Positions 33,387 to 42,425 of a DNA stretch of 64,000 bases are shown piece by piece. Both the position numbers and the translations under genes were made by a program. The DNA comes from Arthrobacter sp. UNC362MFTsu5.1. Its GTDB lineage: Bacteria; Actinomycetota; Actinomycetes; Actinomycetales; Micrococcaceae. Below the pieces are notes generated by a model that searched no databases, was not told the DNA's origin, and was given only the letters and a program-made list of their open reading frames with translations. The stretch spans positions 124,001 to 188,000 of the forward strand of contig NZ_JMLE01000004.1 in assembly GCF_000685965.1 (NCBI RefSeq). The letters are read 5' to 3'. The first letter of the stretch is position 1. Each line of letters opens with the position of its first letter.

Positions 33387-34268
33387 TTAGAGCCCGTGGC
33401 TTAGCACGAGGCCCAGCGAGAACAGCACGCTGTAACCCAGGTTGATCATGCCCGTCTGCTTCAGGACCGGGATCAGGCTCTTGCGCTTCCGGCCGTTGAT
33501 CATCAGCCAAGAGGGCATCAGGCTGGCCGGGATCAGCAGCAGCACGATGAGCATCCACGGGCGCGACGGTGCCAGGACGATCACCAGCAGGATGGCCACG
33601 GCGAGCATCAGCACGTAGCTTTCGCGGGCGTGCTTGTCACCCAGCCGCACGGCCAGTGTCTTCTTGCCCGCCTGCATGTCCGTGGGGATGTCCCGGACAT
33701 TGTTCGCCATCAGGAGCGCGCACGCGATCAGCCCGGTGCCTATTGCGCCGATGATGGCAGGCAGGCTGACCTGCCCCGCCTGCGTGTACGTGGTGCCAAG
33801 GGTGGCCACCAGGCCGAAGAACACAAACACGAACACGTCGCCCAGGCCCATGTAGCCGTACGGGTTCTTGCCGCCGGTGTACCCCCAGGCCGCCAGGACG
33901 CAGCCGAGACCCACCAGGATCAGCCACCACGCCTGCGTGATGAGCACCAGCACCAGGCCGAACAGCATCGCCAGCCCGAACGCGGCGAACGCGGCGCGCT
34001 TCACCATCTCCGGCTTCGCAGCGCCGGAGCCCACCAGGCGGAGCGGGCCCACGCGGTCCTCGTCCGTGCCCCGGATGCCGTCCGAGTAGTCGTTGGCGTA
34101 GTTCACGCCCACCTGCAGCAGCAGGGCCACCAGCGCGGCCAGGATGGCGTTGACGGGCTTGAACGCGTCCATCTCGAAGGCCGCGGCAGTGCCGATCAGG
34201 ACCGGTGCGATGGCAGCCGGCAGGGTGCGCGGTCGGGCGCCTTGGATCCATTGTGCGGCTGTAGCCAC
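33387..34268 (-). CDS. menA: 1,4-dihydroxy-2-naphthoate polyprenyltransferase
   Basis: A 293-residue UbiA-type membrane prenyltransferase with eight or so hydrophobic segments. The Asp-rich motif NYANDYSDGIRGTDEDR and a second NNVRDIPTDMQAGKKTLAVRLGD bind the prenyl diphosphate through Mg2+. It attaches the isoprenoid tail to DHNA in menaquinone synthesis. The start is GTG 34268 with GGAG in front. It is next to menE and menB on the same strand. Confidence 0.95.
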   Translation of the reverse strand: MATAAQWIQGARPRTLPAAIAPVLIGTAAAFEMDAFKPVNAILAALVALLLQVGVNYANDYSDGIRGTDEDRVGPLRLVGSGAAKPEMVKRAAFAAFGLAMLFGLVLVLITQAWWLILVGLGCVLAAWGYTGGKNPYGYMGLGDVFVFVFFGLVATLGTTYTQAGQVSLPAIIGAIGTGLIACALLMANNVRDIPTDMQAGKKTLAVRLGDKHARESYVLMLAVAILLVIVLAPSRPWMLIVLLLIPASLMPSWLMINGRKRKSLIPVLKQTGMINLGYSVLFSLGLVLSHGL

Positions 34269-34319
34269 GGTCAGTACTCCGATTGGTTCGTTGTTCGGTT
34301 CAGCTTGGGAAGAGCTTTT

Positions 34320-35468
34320 CTATTTTCCCTGATGCAGGGCGTCCAGCAGAACGGTCATGCCGAGGCGGTCCGGTTTGCCGTTGGGCAGCATCATGAGTTC
34401 CCCGGCAGCCAGGACGGTTTTGGGCGCCAGGGCGCCCAGTGCATCGTGCCTCCGCGCGGTGAAGCCTTCGATGCCGGCGGGCGTGGCGTCGTCCACGGCG
34501 ACGTAGGCCGCCACCGCCTGGCCCCATTCCTCCGACGGGACGCCGGCCACGAAGGCCGCCAGCACGCCGTCGAGCTTTTCCAGCTCTGCCTGCACGTGCG
34601 TGGCGGACACCTTGACGCCTCCGGTGATGATGACGTCGTCGGCGCGGCCCAGCACCGTGAGCTTGCCGGTGGCGTCGATGGAGCCGAGGTCGCTGGTGCG
34701 GTACCAGGGGACGCCGTCCTCCTCGAAGAAGGCGTCGGCGGTGAGGGCGGGGTCGCCGAGGTAGCCGGCGGCGAGGGTGGCGCCGCCCAGCAGGATCCGG
34801 CCGTCCCCGTCCACGCGGGCGAGTACGTCCTCGAGCGGGAAGCCGTCGTAGACGCAGCCGCCGCAGGTTTCCGCGGAGCCGTAGGTGGTGATCACCCGCG
34901 CGCCGGCGTCCCGGGCCGCGGCGAGCAGTTCGGGCGACGCGGGGCCGCCGCCGAGCAGGATTCCGTTGAAGCGGCGGAGGGCGGCCAGCGTTTCAGCGGA
35001 CGGGGCGTCCAGCAGCCGCTGCAGCTGCGTGGGCACCAGGGAGGTGAAGCGGATCTTGTCCGTGAGCTCCTGGGCGGCCGCGGTGAAGGCCTCCGGCGTG
35101 AAGCCGCCGGAGAGGTCCATGGCCCACGGCCGGGTGCCGGCGAAGAGGGAGCGCACCAGGACCTGTACCCCGGCCACGTACTGCACGGGGAGGGCCAGCA
35201 GCCACTGGCCCTCGCCCTTAAGCGCGAAGGCGGTGGCCACGGAGGACGCCGCCAGGGCCTCCACCGTGAGGACCGTTGCCTTGGGCGTACCGGTGGAACC
35301 CGAGGTCCGCACCACCACGGCGGCGTCCTCGAAGCCCGGCGTTTCCACGGCGGAGACCACCAGGTGGCCGTCGGCGTCGGCGGAAAGCTCGACGGCGGGG
35401 CCCTCGCCGTGGAGGGCGTCCGCCAGCGCCTTGAGTGCAGGCTCGATGTTCGGAAGCTGGGAAGTCAC
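34320..35468 (-). CDS. menE: o-succinylbenzoate-CoA ligase
   Basis: A 382-residue AMP-forming acyl-CoA ligase, short as in other actinobacterial MenE proteins. The phosphate loop is VVRTSGSTGTPKATVL, then TTYGSAETCGGCVYDG, YRTSDLG and the late LGRADDVIITGGVKVS and PNGKPDR with the catalytic Lys. The likely start is GTG 35468 (VTSQLPNIEP); the frame stays open far upstream only as the antisense-free shadow of menB. It activates o-succinylbenzoate for MenB. Confidence 0.93.
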   Translation of the reverse strand: MTSQLPNIEPALKALADALHGEGPAVELSADADGHLVVSAVETPGFEDAAVVVRTSGSTGTPKATVLTVEALAASSVATAFALKGEGQWLLALPVQYVAGVQVLVRSLFAGTRPWAMDLSGGFTPEAFTAAAQELTDKIRFTSLVPTQLQRLLDAPSAETLAALRRFNGILLGGGPASPELLAAARDAGARVITTYGSAETCGGCVYDGFPLEDVLARVDGDGRILLGGATLAAGYLGDPALTADAFFEEDGVPWYRTSDLGSIDATGKLTVLGRADDVIITGGVKVSATHVQAELEKLDGVLAAFVAGVPSEEWGQAVAAYVAVDDATPAGIEGFTARRHDALGALAPKTVLAAGELMMLPNGKPDRLGMTVLLDALHQGK

Positions 35469-35497
35469 AGGGTCTGCCTTCGTCAGTGGGGCGGGCT

Positions 35498-36466
35498 TTA
35501 GAAGTAGTACGGGAACTGGGACCAGTCGGGGTCCCGCTTCTCGAGGAAGGCTTCCTTGCCTTCCAATGCCTCGTCCGTCATGTAGGCCAGCCGGGTGGCT
35601 TCGCCGGCGAAGACCTGCTGCCCGGCCAGGCCGTCGTCGGCCAGGTTGAAGGCGAACTTGAGCATGCGGATGGCCTGCGGCGACTGCCGCGCGATGTCCG
35701 CCGCGTATTCCAGGGCGACTTCCTCGAGGCGTTCGTGGTCCACGGCCTCGTTGACCGCGCCCATCCGGACCATGTCCTCGGCAGAGTATTCGCGGGCCAG
35801 GAAGAAGATCTCGCGGGCGGCCTTCTGGCCGATCTGGCGGGCCAGCAGCGCGGAGCCGTAGCCGGCGTCGAAACTTCCCACGGTGGCGTCCGTCTGCTTG
35901 AACTTGCCGTACTGGCGGGAGGCGATGGTGAGGTCCGAGACGACGTGCAGCGAGTGCCCGCCGCCGGCGGCCCAGCCGTTGACGACGGCGATGACCACCT
36001 TGGGCATGGTGCGCATGAGCCGCTGGACTTCCAGGATGTGCAGCCTGCCGGCGCGGGCGGGATCGATGGTCTCCTTGGTTTCGCCGTCTGCTGCGTTCTG
36101 TACTACGTACCGATACCCGTCCCTGCCCCGGATGCGCTGGTCTCCGCCGGAGCAGAAGGAGTGCCCGCCGTCCTTGGGCGAGGGCCCGTTGCCGGTCAGC
36201 AGCACGGTGGCCACGTTGGGGGTCATGCGGGCGTGGTCCATGGCCCGGTAGAGCTCGTCCACGGTGCCCGGGCGGAAGGCGTTGCGGACCTCCGGGCGGT
36301 TGAAGGCGATGCGGACCGTGGGCAGGTCCCGCAGCACCGCGCCGTCCGAATCCCGCTCCACCTGCCGGTGGTAGGTCATGTCCTGGAAGTCGTCGAAGCC
36401 GGCCACGGTGCGCCACCGGGAGGGGTCAAAGACGTCGGATACCTTGGCTGGAAATACGTTGCTCAC
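35498..36466 (-). CDS. menB: 1,4-dihydroxy-2-naphthoyl-CoA synthase
   Basis: A 322-residue crotonase-fold enzyme that closes the naphthoate ring. MenB signatures are FCSGGDQRIRGRDGY, AVVNGWAAGGGHSLHVVSDLTIASRQYGKFKQTD and VGSFDAGYGSALLARQIG with the active-site Asp/Tyr. The C-terminus ends FPYYF. The start is GTG 36466. It lies 29 bases upstream of menE in the same orientation, forming a men cluster with menA. Confidence 0.96.
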   Translation of the reverse strand: MSNVFPAKVSDVFDPSRWRTVAGFDDFQDMTYHRQVERDSDGAVLRDLPTVRIAFNRPEVRNAFRPGTVDELYRAMDHARMTPNVATVLLTGNGPSPKDGGHSFCSGGDQRIRGRDGYRYVVQNAADGETKETIDPARAGRLHILEVQRLMRTMPKVVIAVVNGWAAGGGHSLHVVSDLTIASRQYGKFKQTDATVGSFDAGYGSALLARQIGQKAAREIFFLAREYSAEDMVRMGAVNEAVDHERLEEVALEYAADIARQSPQAIRMLKFAFNLADDGLAGQQVFAGEATRLAYMTDEALEGKEAFLEKRDPDWSQFPYYF

Positions 36467-36487
36467 AGACCGAGTCTAGTAATCGCC

Positions 36488-36928
36488 TCAGCTGATGCAG
36501 AACTCGTTGCCTTCGGGGTCCGCCATGGTGTGCCATTCGTGCGGCCCCTGGCTGGCCGTCCAGAGGAACGTTGCGCCGCGTGCCTCCAGCTCTTTGCGCA
36601 CCTCATCCTTGTCCCTGCCGTCCAGGCGGACATCCCAGTGCACCCGGTTCTTGACGGTCTTTCCCTCGGGCGCGGTCTGGAACAGCAGCCGGCGTTCCGG
36701 AGCCTTGGCATCGATCTCTTCCGCCGGCCGGATGGCGGCCCCGGCCTCCCAGACCAGTTTGCCCTTGTGGGTTTTGGTCTCGGCTTCGGTGGCGTACCCC
36801 TGCTCGATCATGGACCGGATGAAGCCCTCGTCCTGCGGCTCCACGGCCCAGTCCAGTGTGTCCGCCCACCAGTCGGCAAGCTCGTGCGGGTTTTTGCAGT
36901 CGATGACGATCTGAATGTTGAGTCCCAT
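36488..36928 (-). CDS. VOC family protein (glyoxalase-like)
   Basis: A 146-residue vicinal-oxygen-chelate protein. It starts MGLNIQIVIDCKNPHELADWWADTL and ends HTMADPEGNEFCIS, both standard in Glyoxalase_6-type actinobacterial VOC proteins. The substrate is unknown. ATG 36928 is the clear start. It lies 21 bases upstream of menB and may share its transcript. Confidence 0.88.
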   Translation of the reverse strand: MGLNIQIVIDCKNPHELADWWADTLDWAVEPQDEGFIRSMIEQGYATEAETKTHKGKLVWEAGAAIRPAEEIDAKAPERRLLFQTAPEGKTVKNRVHWDVRLDGRDKDEVRKELEARGATFLWTASQGPHEWHTMADPEGNEFCIS

Positions 36929-36978
36929 TACCCAAAAGTACGACGGCGGCGGGCGCGGCGGTAGGGGGCGGACGGGTC

Positions 36979-37740
36979 CTAGGGCTGGACCTGCTGCAGC
37001 TGCTCCATCAGTTCGGGCGGGATGGCGTAGATGAACACCACTGCCAGCAGGTTCTTGGCGGCGTGCACGAAGTAGCTGAACATCAGGTTTTTCCCGGTCC
37101 ACACGTACACGAACACCAGCGTGGCGCCCATGGCGAGGTACGGCATCAGCACGGGCAGGGTCAGCGTTTCCTGGCCCACGATGTGCAGGGCGGCGAAGAG
37201 GAAGGTGGACAGGACGCAGCACACCCAGATGTTGACGCGCCGGCTCAGCTTGCCGATCAGCAGGTGGCGGAAGATGTACTCCTCCACGAACGGGCCCACA
37301 ATCACCAGCAGGGGCACGATCAGCCACGGCGATACCTGCTGCACGAGTGCCTGCACGTTGGCCTGGTTGGCGGAGCCCTGCACGGGTCCGGTCAGGGCCA
37401 CCAGGATGGCGGTCAGGATCAGCATGGCCACCACTGCCACCGGGATCATGATGAGCGTGAACCACGGACGAGTGGCCAGCACGCGGAGGTCGCGGGAGGC
37501 GACGCGGCGGGCGGCGGCTACGGCCAGGATTCCCACGCCGCCGTAGAACAGTAGGTTCACCGAGTACACGGCCACGGTGGGGTCCGGGGACAGTTGCAGC
37601 AGCAACGGCTGCAGCAGCGGTCCGGCAACCGCAAAGAGCGCGGCGATGGCCACGTAGAGCCCCACGGTGGTGTAGTCGAGCGCGGAAAAACGGTAGAGCT
37701 CCGGCCGTGGCGCCGGGGAATTGCGGACAGCTGTTCCCAT
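36979..37740 (-). CDS. CPBP family intramembrane glutamic endopeptidase
   Basis: A 253-residue polytopic membrane protein with the CPBP/CAAX-protease motifs: EEYIFRHLL (EExxxR), FAALH (FxxxH) and HAAKN (HxxxN), on separate membrane segments, which supply the glutamate/histidine active site. Members cleave prenylated proteins or process and protect against peptides; the substrate here is unknown. ATG 37740. Confidence 0.9.
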   Translation of the reverse strand: MGTAVRNSPAPRPELYRFSALDYTTVGLYVAIAALFAVAGPLLQPLLLQLSPDPTVAVYSVNLLFYGGVGILAVAAARRVASRDLRVLATRPWFTLIMIPVAVVAMLILTAILVALTGPVQGSANQANVQALVQQVSPWLIVPLLVIVGPFVEEYIFRHLLIGKLSRRVNIWVCCVLSTFLFAALHIVGQETLTLPVLMPYLAMGATLVFVYVWTGKNLMFSYFVHAAKNLLAVVFIYAIPPELMEQLQQVQP

Positions 37741-37810
37741 GTGTCCAGCCTAGCTGGCCAATGACTGCCGGCGTTGCAGCGGAGTTAGGGCGCCCGGTAG
37801 AATATTCGGT

Positions 37811-38791
37811 ATGCCTAAATTTCTGTTTCGGTGCGCCAAAGTAGTCCGCCGAACCGGTTTCCTCCGCTCTGCCGGAGCCGCCGTCGTCGCCGCTTTCCTC
37901 TTCCTGTCCCTGGCCGCCTGCGGGGGTGCCGCTCCCGGCCAGGGCCCCGGCGATGAGAAGCCCGTGGTGCTGACCACCTTCACCGTGCTGGCCGACGTCG
38001 CCCAGAACGTGGCAGGGGACAAGCTGCAGGTCGAATCCATCACCAAGGCCGGCGCCGAAATCCACGGCTACGAGCCCACGCCCGGCGACATCCGCAAGGC
38101 CTCGAAGGCGGACCTGATCCTGGACAACGGCCTGAATCTGGAAGCGTGGTTTGCCCAGTTCGTCGAGGGCCTGGACGTCCCGCATGCCGTGGTGAGCGAG
38201 GGCGTGAAGGTGATGTCCATCAGCGAGGACTCTTACCAGGGCAAGCCGAACCCGCACGCCTGGATGTCGCCCGTGAACGTGCAGATCTACGTGGACAACA
38301 TGGTGAAGGCGTTCTCTAAGCTCGATCCGGACAATGCCGCCACGTTCGAGGCGAACGGTGCGGCCTACAAGGCCAAACTGCAGGCCGTGAAAGACGAGAT
38401 GGTGCAGAAGCTCGCCACCGTCCCCGCGGCACAGCGTGCCCTGGTGACCTGCGAAGGCGCCTTCTCCTACCTGACCCGCGACGCCGGCCTCAAGGAGGTC
38501 TACATCTGGGCAGTCAACGCCGAACAGCAGGCCACGCCGCAGCAGATCGCCCGGGCCATCGAATTCGTCAAGGCCAACAAAGTCCCGGCCGTCTTCTGCG
38601 AATCCACGGTGTCCGACGCCCCCATGCGCCAGGTGGTGGGAGCCACGGGTGCAAAATTCGGCGGTGTGCTCTACGTTGACTCGCTGTCCGAGGCGGACGG
38701 CCCCGTGCCCACGTACCTGGACCTCATCCGGCACGACTCCAAACTCATCACCGAAGCACTGGTTAGTGCCCCGGCGGGTGCAGGATCATGA
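37811..38791 (+). CDS. Mn/Zn-type metal ABC transporter binding lipoprotein
   Basis: A 326-residue cluster A-I metal-binding protein. The lipobox LAAC gives Cys37. Metal ligands appear as His in EIHGYEP, His in NPHAWMSP, Glu in TCEGAFSYL and Asp in YVDSLSE; the final Glu/Asp pair fits Mn2+ binders such as PsaA, though Zn is not excluded. ATG 37811 lies eight bases after TAGAAT, so the mRNA may be leaderless. TTCGGTATGCCTAAA over the start is a possible metalloregulator site but the symmetry is weak. It overlaps the ATPase gene (ATGA). Confidence 0.92.
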   Translation: MPKFLFRCAKVVRRTGFLRSAGAAVVAAFLFLSLAACGGAAPGQGPGDEKPVVLTTFTVLADVAQNVAGDKLQVESITKAGAEIHGYEPTPGDIRKASKADLILDNGLNLEAWFAQFVEGLDVPHAVVSEGVKVMSISEDSYQGKPNPHAWMSPVNVQIYVDNMVKAFSKLDPDNAATFEANGAAYKAKLQAVKDEMVQKLATVPAAQRALVTCEGAFSYLTRDAGLKEVYIWAVNAEQQATPQQIARAIEFVKANKVPAVFCESTVSDAPMRQVVGATGAKFGGVLYVDSLSEADGPVPTYLDLIRHDSKLITEALVSAPAGAGS

Positions 38792-39579
38792 GCACTCCGG
38801 CCATCCTCGTTGAAAACGTCACCGTCCACTACGGCGAAGTCCTGGCGCTGGACGCGGCATCGCTCAGCCTGGACACCGCCCGGATCTGCGGCCTGATCGG
38901 CATGAACGGCTCCGGCAAGTCCACGCTGTTCAAGGTGATCATGGGAATGATCAAGCCCGACGCCGGCCGCGTGCTGATCCATGGCCAGTCACCGGCCAAG
39001 GCGCGCAAGGAGGGGGGAATCGGCTATGTCCCGCAGAGCGAGGACGTGGACTGGCAGTTCCCGCTGTCCGTCCGCGACGTGGTGATGATGGGCCGCTACG
39101 GGCACCAGGGCTTCACCCGCCGCCCCTCCAAGGCTGACCGCGCCGCCGTCGACCTCGCCCTGGACCGGGTGGAACTGTCCGAGTTCGCGAACCGGCAGAT
39201 CGGCCAGCTGTCCGGCGGCCAGAAGAAGCGCGCGTTCGTGGCCCGGGGCATCGCCCAAGGTGCCACGATGATGCTCCTGGACGAGCCGTTCGCCGGCGTG
39301 GACAAGCGCTCCGAAGCCACCATCACCCGCCTGCTGCGGGAACTCGCCTCGGACGGCTGCACCATCCTCATCTCCACGCACGACCTCCACGCCCTGCCGC
39401 AGCTGTGCGACGAAGCCGTGCTGCTGATGCGCAAGGTCCTGATGCACGGCCCGCCCGAGGTGGTCCTGCAGCCCGAACACCTGGCCATGGCCTTCGGCCT
39501 GGACGTCCTCAACCGGGACCTTCCGGAGCAGGAAACTGCCAACCAGCGCCGCCTTTCCAAGCAACAGGACTGGAGCTAA
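38788..39579 (+). CDS. Metal ABC transporter ATP-binding protein
   Basis: A 263-residue ABC ATPase. Walker A GMNGSGKST, signature LSGGQKKR, Walker B MMLLDEPFAGVD and H-loop STHDLHAL are all intact. It overlaps the binding-protein gene by 4 bases and precedes the permease gene by 3, making a three-gene Mn/Zn importer. Confidence 0.94.
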   Translation: MSTPAILVENVTVHYGEVLALDAASLSLDTARICGLIGMNGSGKSTLFKVIMGMIKPDAGRVLIHGQSPAKARKEGGIGYVPQSEDVDWQFPLSVRDVVMMGRYGHQGFTRRPSKADRAAVDLALDRVELSEFANRQIGQLSGGQKKRAFVARGIAQGATMMLLDEPFAGVDKRSEATITRLLRELASDGCTILISTHDLHALPQLCDEAVLLMRKVLMHGPPEVVLQPEHLAMAFGLDVLNRDLPEQETANQRRLSKQQDWS

Positions 39580-39582
39580 GCC

Positions 39583-40458
39583 ATGGACCTCTTCGACATC
39601 GTGCTGGAGCCATTGAGCTACGACTTCATGGTGCGCGCCATCATCACCACGGCGCTCGCCGCCGTGGTCTGCGCCGTCCTGAGCTGCTGGCTGGTGCTGA
39701 TCGGCTGGTCGCTCATGGGTGACGCCGTTTCCCACGCCGTGCTGCCCGGCGTCGTGCTTGCCTACATCGTCGGCGCGCCGTTCGCCCTGGGGGCGCTGGT
39801 GTTCGCACTGATCGCCGTCACCCTGATCGGGGTGGTCAGGAACACCAGCCGGGTCAAGGAGGACGCGGCGATCGGCATCGTGTTCACCTCGCTGTTCGCC
39901 CTGGGCCTGGTGCTCATCTCCGTCACGCCCAGCCAGACCGACCTCAACCACATCATCTTCGGCAACCTGCTGGGCGTCAGCATCCCGGACCTCATCCAGG
40001 TGCTGGTGCTGGGTGTGGTGGCGTTCGCCATCCTGATCCTCAAGCGCCGCGACCTCACGCTGTATGCCTTCGACCCCGTGCACGCCCACGCCATCGGGCT
40101 GTCGCCCAAGCGGCTGGGGGCACTGCTGCTGGGCCTGCTCGCGCTGACCTCCGTGGTGGCCCTGCAGACGGTCGGGGTGGTGCTGGTGGTGGCCATGCTG
40201 ATCATCCCCGGGGCCACGGCGTACCTGCTGACGGACCGGTTCTCCCGCATGCTGGTGATCGCCCCGGTGGTCTCCGCAGTGTGCTCCATCGCCGGCATCT
40301 ACCTGAGCTACTACCTGGACACCGCCTCCGGCGCCATGGTGGTGCTCACCCAGGGTGTGGTGTTCGCCGCCGTCTACCTGTTCAGCCCCCGCCAGGGGCT
40401 GATCGGCACCCGGCTGGCGAAGGCCCGCCGCAGGAAGGCAGTGGCGCTCGCCGTGTGA
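39583..40458 (+). CDS. Metal ABC transporter permease
   Basis: A 291-residue ABC-3 type permease with about eight hydrophobic segments. LLIGWSLMGDAVSHAVLPGVVLAYI-type sequence and DPVHAHAIGLSPK are family hallmarks. It completes the importer. Its stop overlaps a possible 22-codon leader frame for the downstream ABC-F gene. Confidence 0.94.
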   Translation: MDLFDIVLEPLSYDFMVRAIITTALAAVVCAVLSCWLVLIGWSLMGDAVSHAVLPGVVLAYIVGAPFALGALVFALIAVTLIGVVRNTSRVKEDAAIGIVFTSLFALGLVLISVTPSQTDLNHIIFGNLLGVSIPDLIQVLVLGVVAFAILILKRRDLTLYAFDPVHAHAIGLSPKRLGALLLGLLALTSVVALQTVGVVLVVAMLIIPGATAYLLTDRFSRMLVIAPVVSAVCSIAGIYLSYYLDTASGAMVVLTQGVVFAAVYLFSPRQGLIGTRLAKARRRKAVALAV

Positions 40459-40523
40459 AGCGTACGACGGCGGCGCTTGACGCCGGGGGTCCGGCCGGGC
40501 AGGCTGGAGCGATGAAGTCCTAA
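40455..40523 (+). CDS. Possible leader frame upstream of the ABC-F gene
   Basis: A GTG at 40455 overlapping the permease stop opens a 22-codon frame (MKRTTAALDAGG at its start) that ends with ATG-AAG-TCC-TAA at 40512-40523. Its stop sits inside the left arm of a hairpin whose right arm holds the ABC-F Shine-Dalgarno. Leader translation could therefore unmask the downstream gene. There is no Shine-Dalgarno of its own besides coupling, so this is tentative. Confidence 0.3.
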   Translation: MKRTTAALDAGGPAGQAGAMKS

Positions 40524-40560
40524 CCAGCAGCGCCCATTTCCCGGACCCCGTTAGGACTTC
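40514..40560 (+). promoter_or_regulatory. Hairpin sequestering the ABC-F Shine-Dalgarno
   Basis: GAAGTCCTAAC (40514-40524) and GTTAGGACTTC (40550-40560) are perfect 11-bp inverted arms with a 25-base loop. The right arm contains AGGA and ends two bases before the TTG start at 40563. If it forms in mRNA it blocks initiation. Confidence 0.6.
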
Positions 40561-40562
40561 CC

Positions 40563-42209
40563 TTGACTGAACACCTTTCCCTGACCGGCGTCACCCATGG
40601 CTACGGTGACCGCCAGCTTTTTGCTGCCGTCGACCTCACGATTGGCGCCGGCGAGCACGTGGCCGTCGTCGGCGAAAACGGAGCCGGCAAATCAACCCTG
40701 CTGCGCATCCTGGCCGGGCTCGAGCCGCCGAACGAAGGCACGGCCGCCAGCCACGGACGCATCGGCTACCTCGCCCAGACCACCGGCCTGCCGGCGTCCT
40801 TCACGGTGGGCAACGCCATCGATGAGGCGCTGGCCTCACTCCGCGCCGTCGAGGCCGAGCTGGACAGCCTGGAATCCGGCCTGGCCGATGCGGACGAGGA
40901 GCAACTGGAGCGCTACGGCAACCTGCAGACCGAATACCAGCTCCGCGAAGGCTACGCGGCGGAATCGCGCGTGGAAGCGGCACTGGACCGGCTGGGCCTG
41001 GGCGGACTGGACCGGCAGCGGACGCTGGGTTCGCTCTCCGGCGGGGAGCAGCACCGGGTGGCGCTGGCCTGCGTGCTGGCTGACCCCGCGGACATCCTTC
41101 TGCTGGACGAGCCCACCAACCATTTGGACACGAGCGGCACTGCCTGGCTCGAGGCGCGGCTGGCCGCCCACCGGGGGACCGTCGTCGTGGTTTCCCATGA
41201 CCGGGCGCTGCTGCGCAAGGTGGCCGTTTCCGTCATCGAAGTGGACGCCGAACGGTGCGCTGTCAACCGCTACGGGAACGGTTACGAAGGGTACCTGCGG
41301 GAGAAGGCGGCCGAGCGTGAACGCTGGGTGCAGCAGTACCGCGGCTGGCTCGATGCCATGGCCGCAGAACGCCTGCAGGCGGACACCGTGGCTGGGAAGA
41401 TGGGCTACGCCCGCCGGCGCGACGGCGACAAGATGGGCTTCGACTTCAAGGCCGGCACCTGGCAGCAGGCAGCCAGCAGCAAGGTCCGCAACGCCCAGGA
41501 GCGGCTCCGCCGGCTCGAGGCCAACCCGGTGGACCGTCCGCCGGTTCCCCTGAAGCTGGCGGTGGACCTCCAGGGCGGGTCCGACGGCGCTGCCCTGGAC
41601 GCCCCCGCCCTGGAGGCGCGCGGCGTGGAAGTTCACGGCCGGCTGGAACGGACCGATTTCCGGGTGGAGGCCGGCCAGAAGATCCTCATCACGGGTCCCA
41701 ACGGCGCCGGCAAATCGACGCTGCTGTCCGTCCTTGCGGGAACCCTGGAACCCGATGCGGGCACCGTGGTGCGGCACGGCCGGATCGGCTACCTGCAGCA
41801 GGAACTGGAGCCGCCGCAACGCCCGGGGCAGCGGCTGCTCCCGGCCTTCGTCTCCGGCCTGGGCGGGAACATCGACGAACATGCGGAGGCTCTGCTGCGG
41901 CTGGGCCTCTTCCGGACCACCGAATTCCACGTGCCCGTGGGCAGCCTGTCCGCCGGGCAGCAGCGCAGGCTCGCCCTGGCACGGCTGCTGCTGGGCGGCT
42001 TCGGCACGATGCTCGTGGACGAACCCACCAACCACCTGGCGCCCGTCCTGGTGGAGCAGCTGGAAGCGGCCCTTTCGGAATTCGGCGGAACGCTGATCAT
42101 GGTGAGCCACGACCGCGCGCTGGGGGAGTGGTTCAGCAAATGCGCCGCACGGGAAGGCACCGGCGGGAGCTGGCTCCGGTACGCCATGCGGGACGGCGCC
42201 CTCGTCTAG
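40563..42209 (+). CDS. ABC-F ATP-binding protein (antibiotic-resistance type)
   Basis: A 548-residue soluble protein with two ABC domains joined by a charged linker. Walker A is GENGAGKST and GPNGAGKST, signatures are LSGGEQHR and LSAGQQRR, and Walker B is [11 protein letters not shown] and [10 protein letters not shown], with both catalytic Glu present. The linker (about residues 235-320, [21 protein letters not shown] region) is the arm that reaches the peptidyl-transferase centre. Length and form resemble ribosome-protection proteins such as TlrC, SrmB and CarA. The start is TTG 40563, with AGGA seven bases upstream. It is not related to the preceding importer in function. Confidence 0.85.
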   Translation: MTEHLSLTGVTHGYGDRQLFAAVDLTIGAGEHVAVVGENGAGKSTLLRILAGLEPPNEGTAASHGRIGYLAQTTGLPASFTVGNAIDEALASLRAVEAELDSLESGLADADEEQLERYGNLQTEYQLREGYAAESRVEAALDRLGLGGLDRQRTLGSLSGGEQHRVALACVLADPADILLLDEPTNHLDTSGTAWLEARLAAHRGTVVVVSHDRALLRKVAVSVIEVDAERCAVNRYGNGYEGYLREKAAERERWVQQYRGWLDAMAAERLQADTVAGKMGYARRRDGDKMGFDFKAGTWQQAASSKVRNAQERLRRLEANPVDRPPVPLKLAVDLQGGSDGAALDAPALEARGVEVHGRLERTDFRVEAGQKILITGPNGAGKSTLLSVLAGTLEPDAGTVVRHGRIGYLQQELEPPQRPGQRLLPAFVSGLGGNIDEHAEALLRLGLFRTTEFHVPVGSLSAGQQRRLALARLLLGGFGTMLVDEPTNHLAPVLVEQLEAALSEFGGTLIMVSHDRALGEWFSKCAAREGTGGSWLRYAMRDGALV

Positions 42210-42285
42210 CTTCGCGTCTTGCTTCCGGCCTTGCCTCCAGTCGTTGGCGGGGCGCGGAAGCAGCCCGGAAAACGGTGAGGTTTGC

Positions 42286-42360
42286 GTTAAAGGATCGTTA
42301 CGCCGCACGCGCCGGGCCGAAACAACTGCGGAGCAGGATGGAAGGGAGTCAGTGATTCCC
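42286..42360. promoter_or_regulatory. Candidate nitrogen-control and palindromic sites upstream of nirBD
   Basis: Two elements stand out in the 216-base gap. GTTAA-N6-GTTAC (42286-42301) reads GTAAC-N6-TTAAC on the other strand, resembling half-sites of the actinobacterial nitrogen regulator GlnR. GGGAGTCAGTGATTCCC (42344-42360) is a near-perfect odd palindrome. I see no clear -10/-35. Confidence 0.35.
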
Positions 42361-42425
42361 ACGCTCAAGTAGCACCCGCGCGCTCAGCCGCCGGGCCTAC
42401 CCAGCCGGCCGAAAGGATCCCTCCC

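Noticed and set aside
37785..37820. Possible DtxR/MntR box (TTAGG ... CCTAA) at the metal importer start
   Set aside because: The symmetry is weak and spacing unlike known boxes; noted only in the gene entry.
36488..38734. 748-codon minus-strand frame spanning the CPBP and metal-binding protein genes
   Set aside because: Only the first-reading part 36488-36928 (VOC protein) is real; the rest is antisense or out of frame to well-supported genes.
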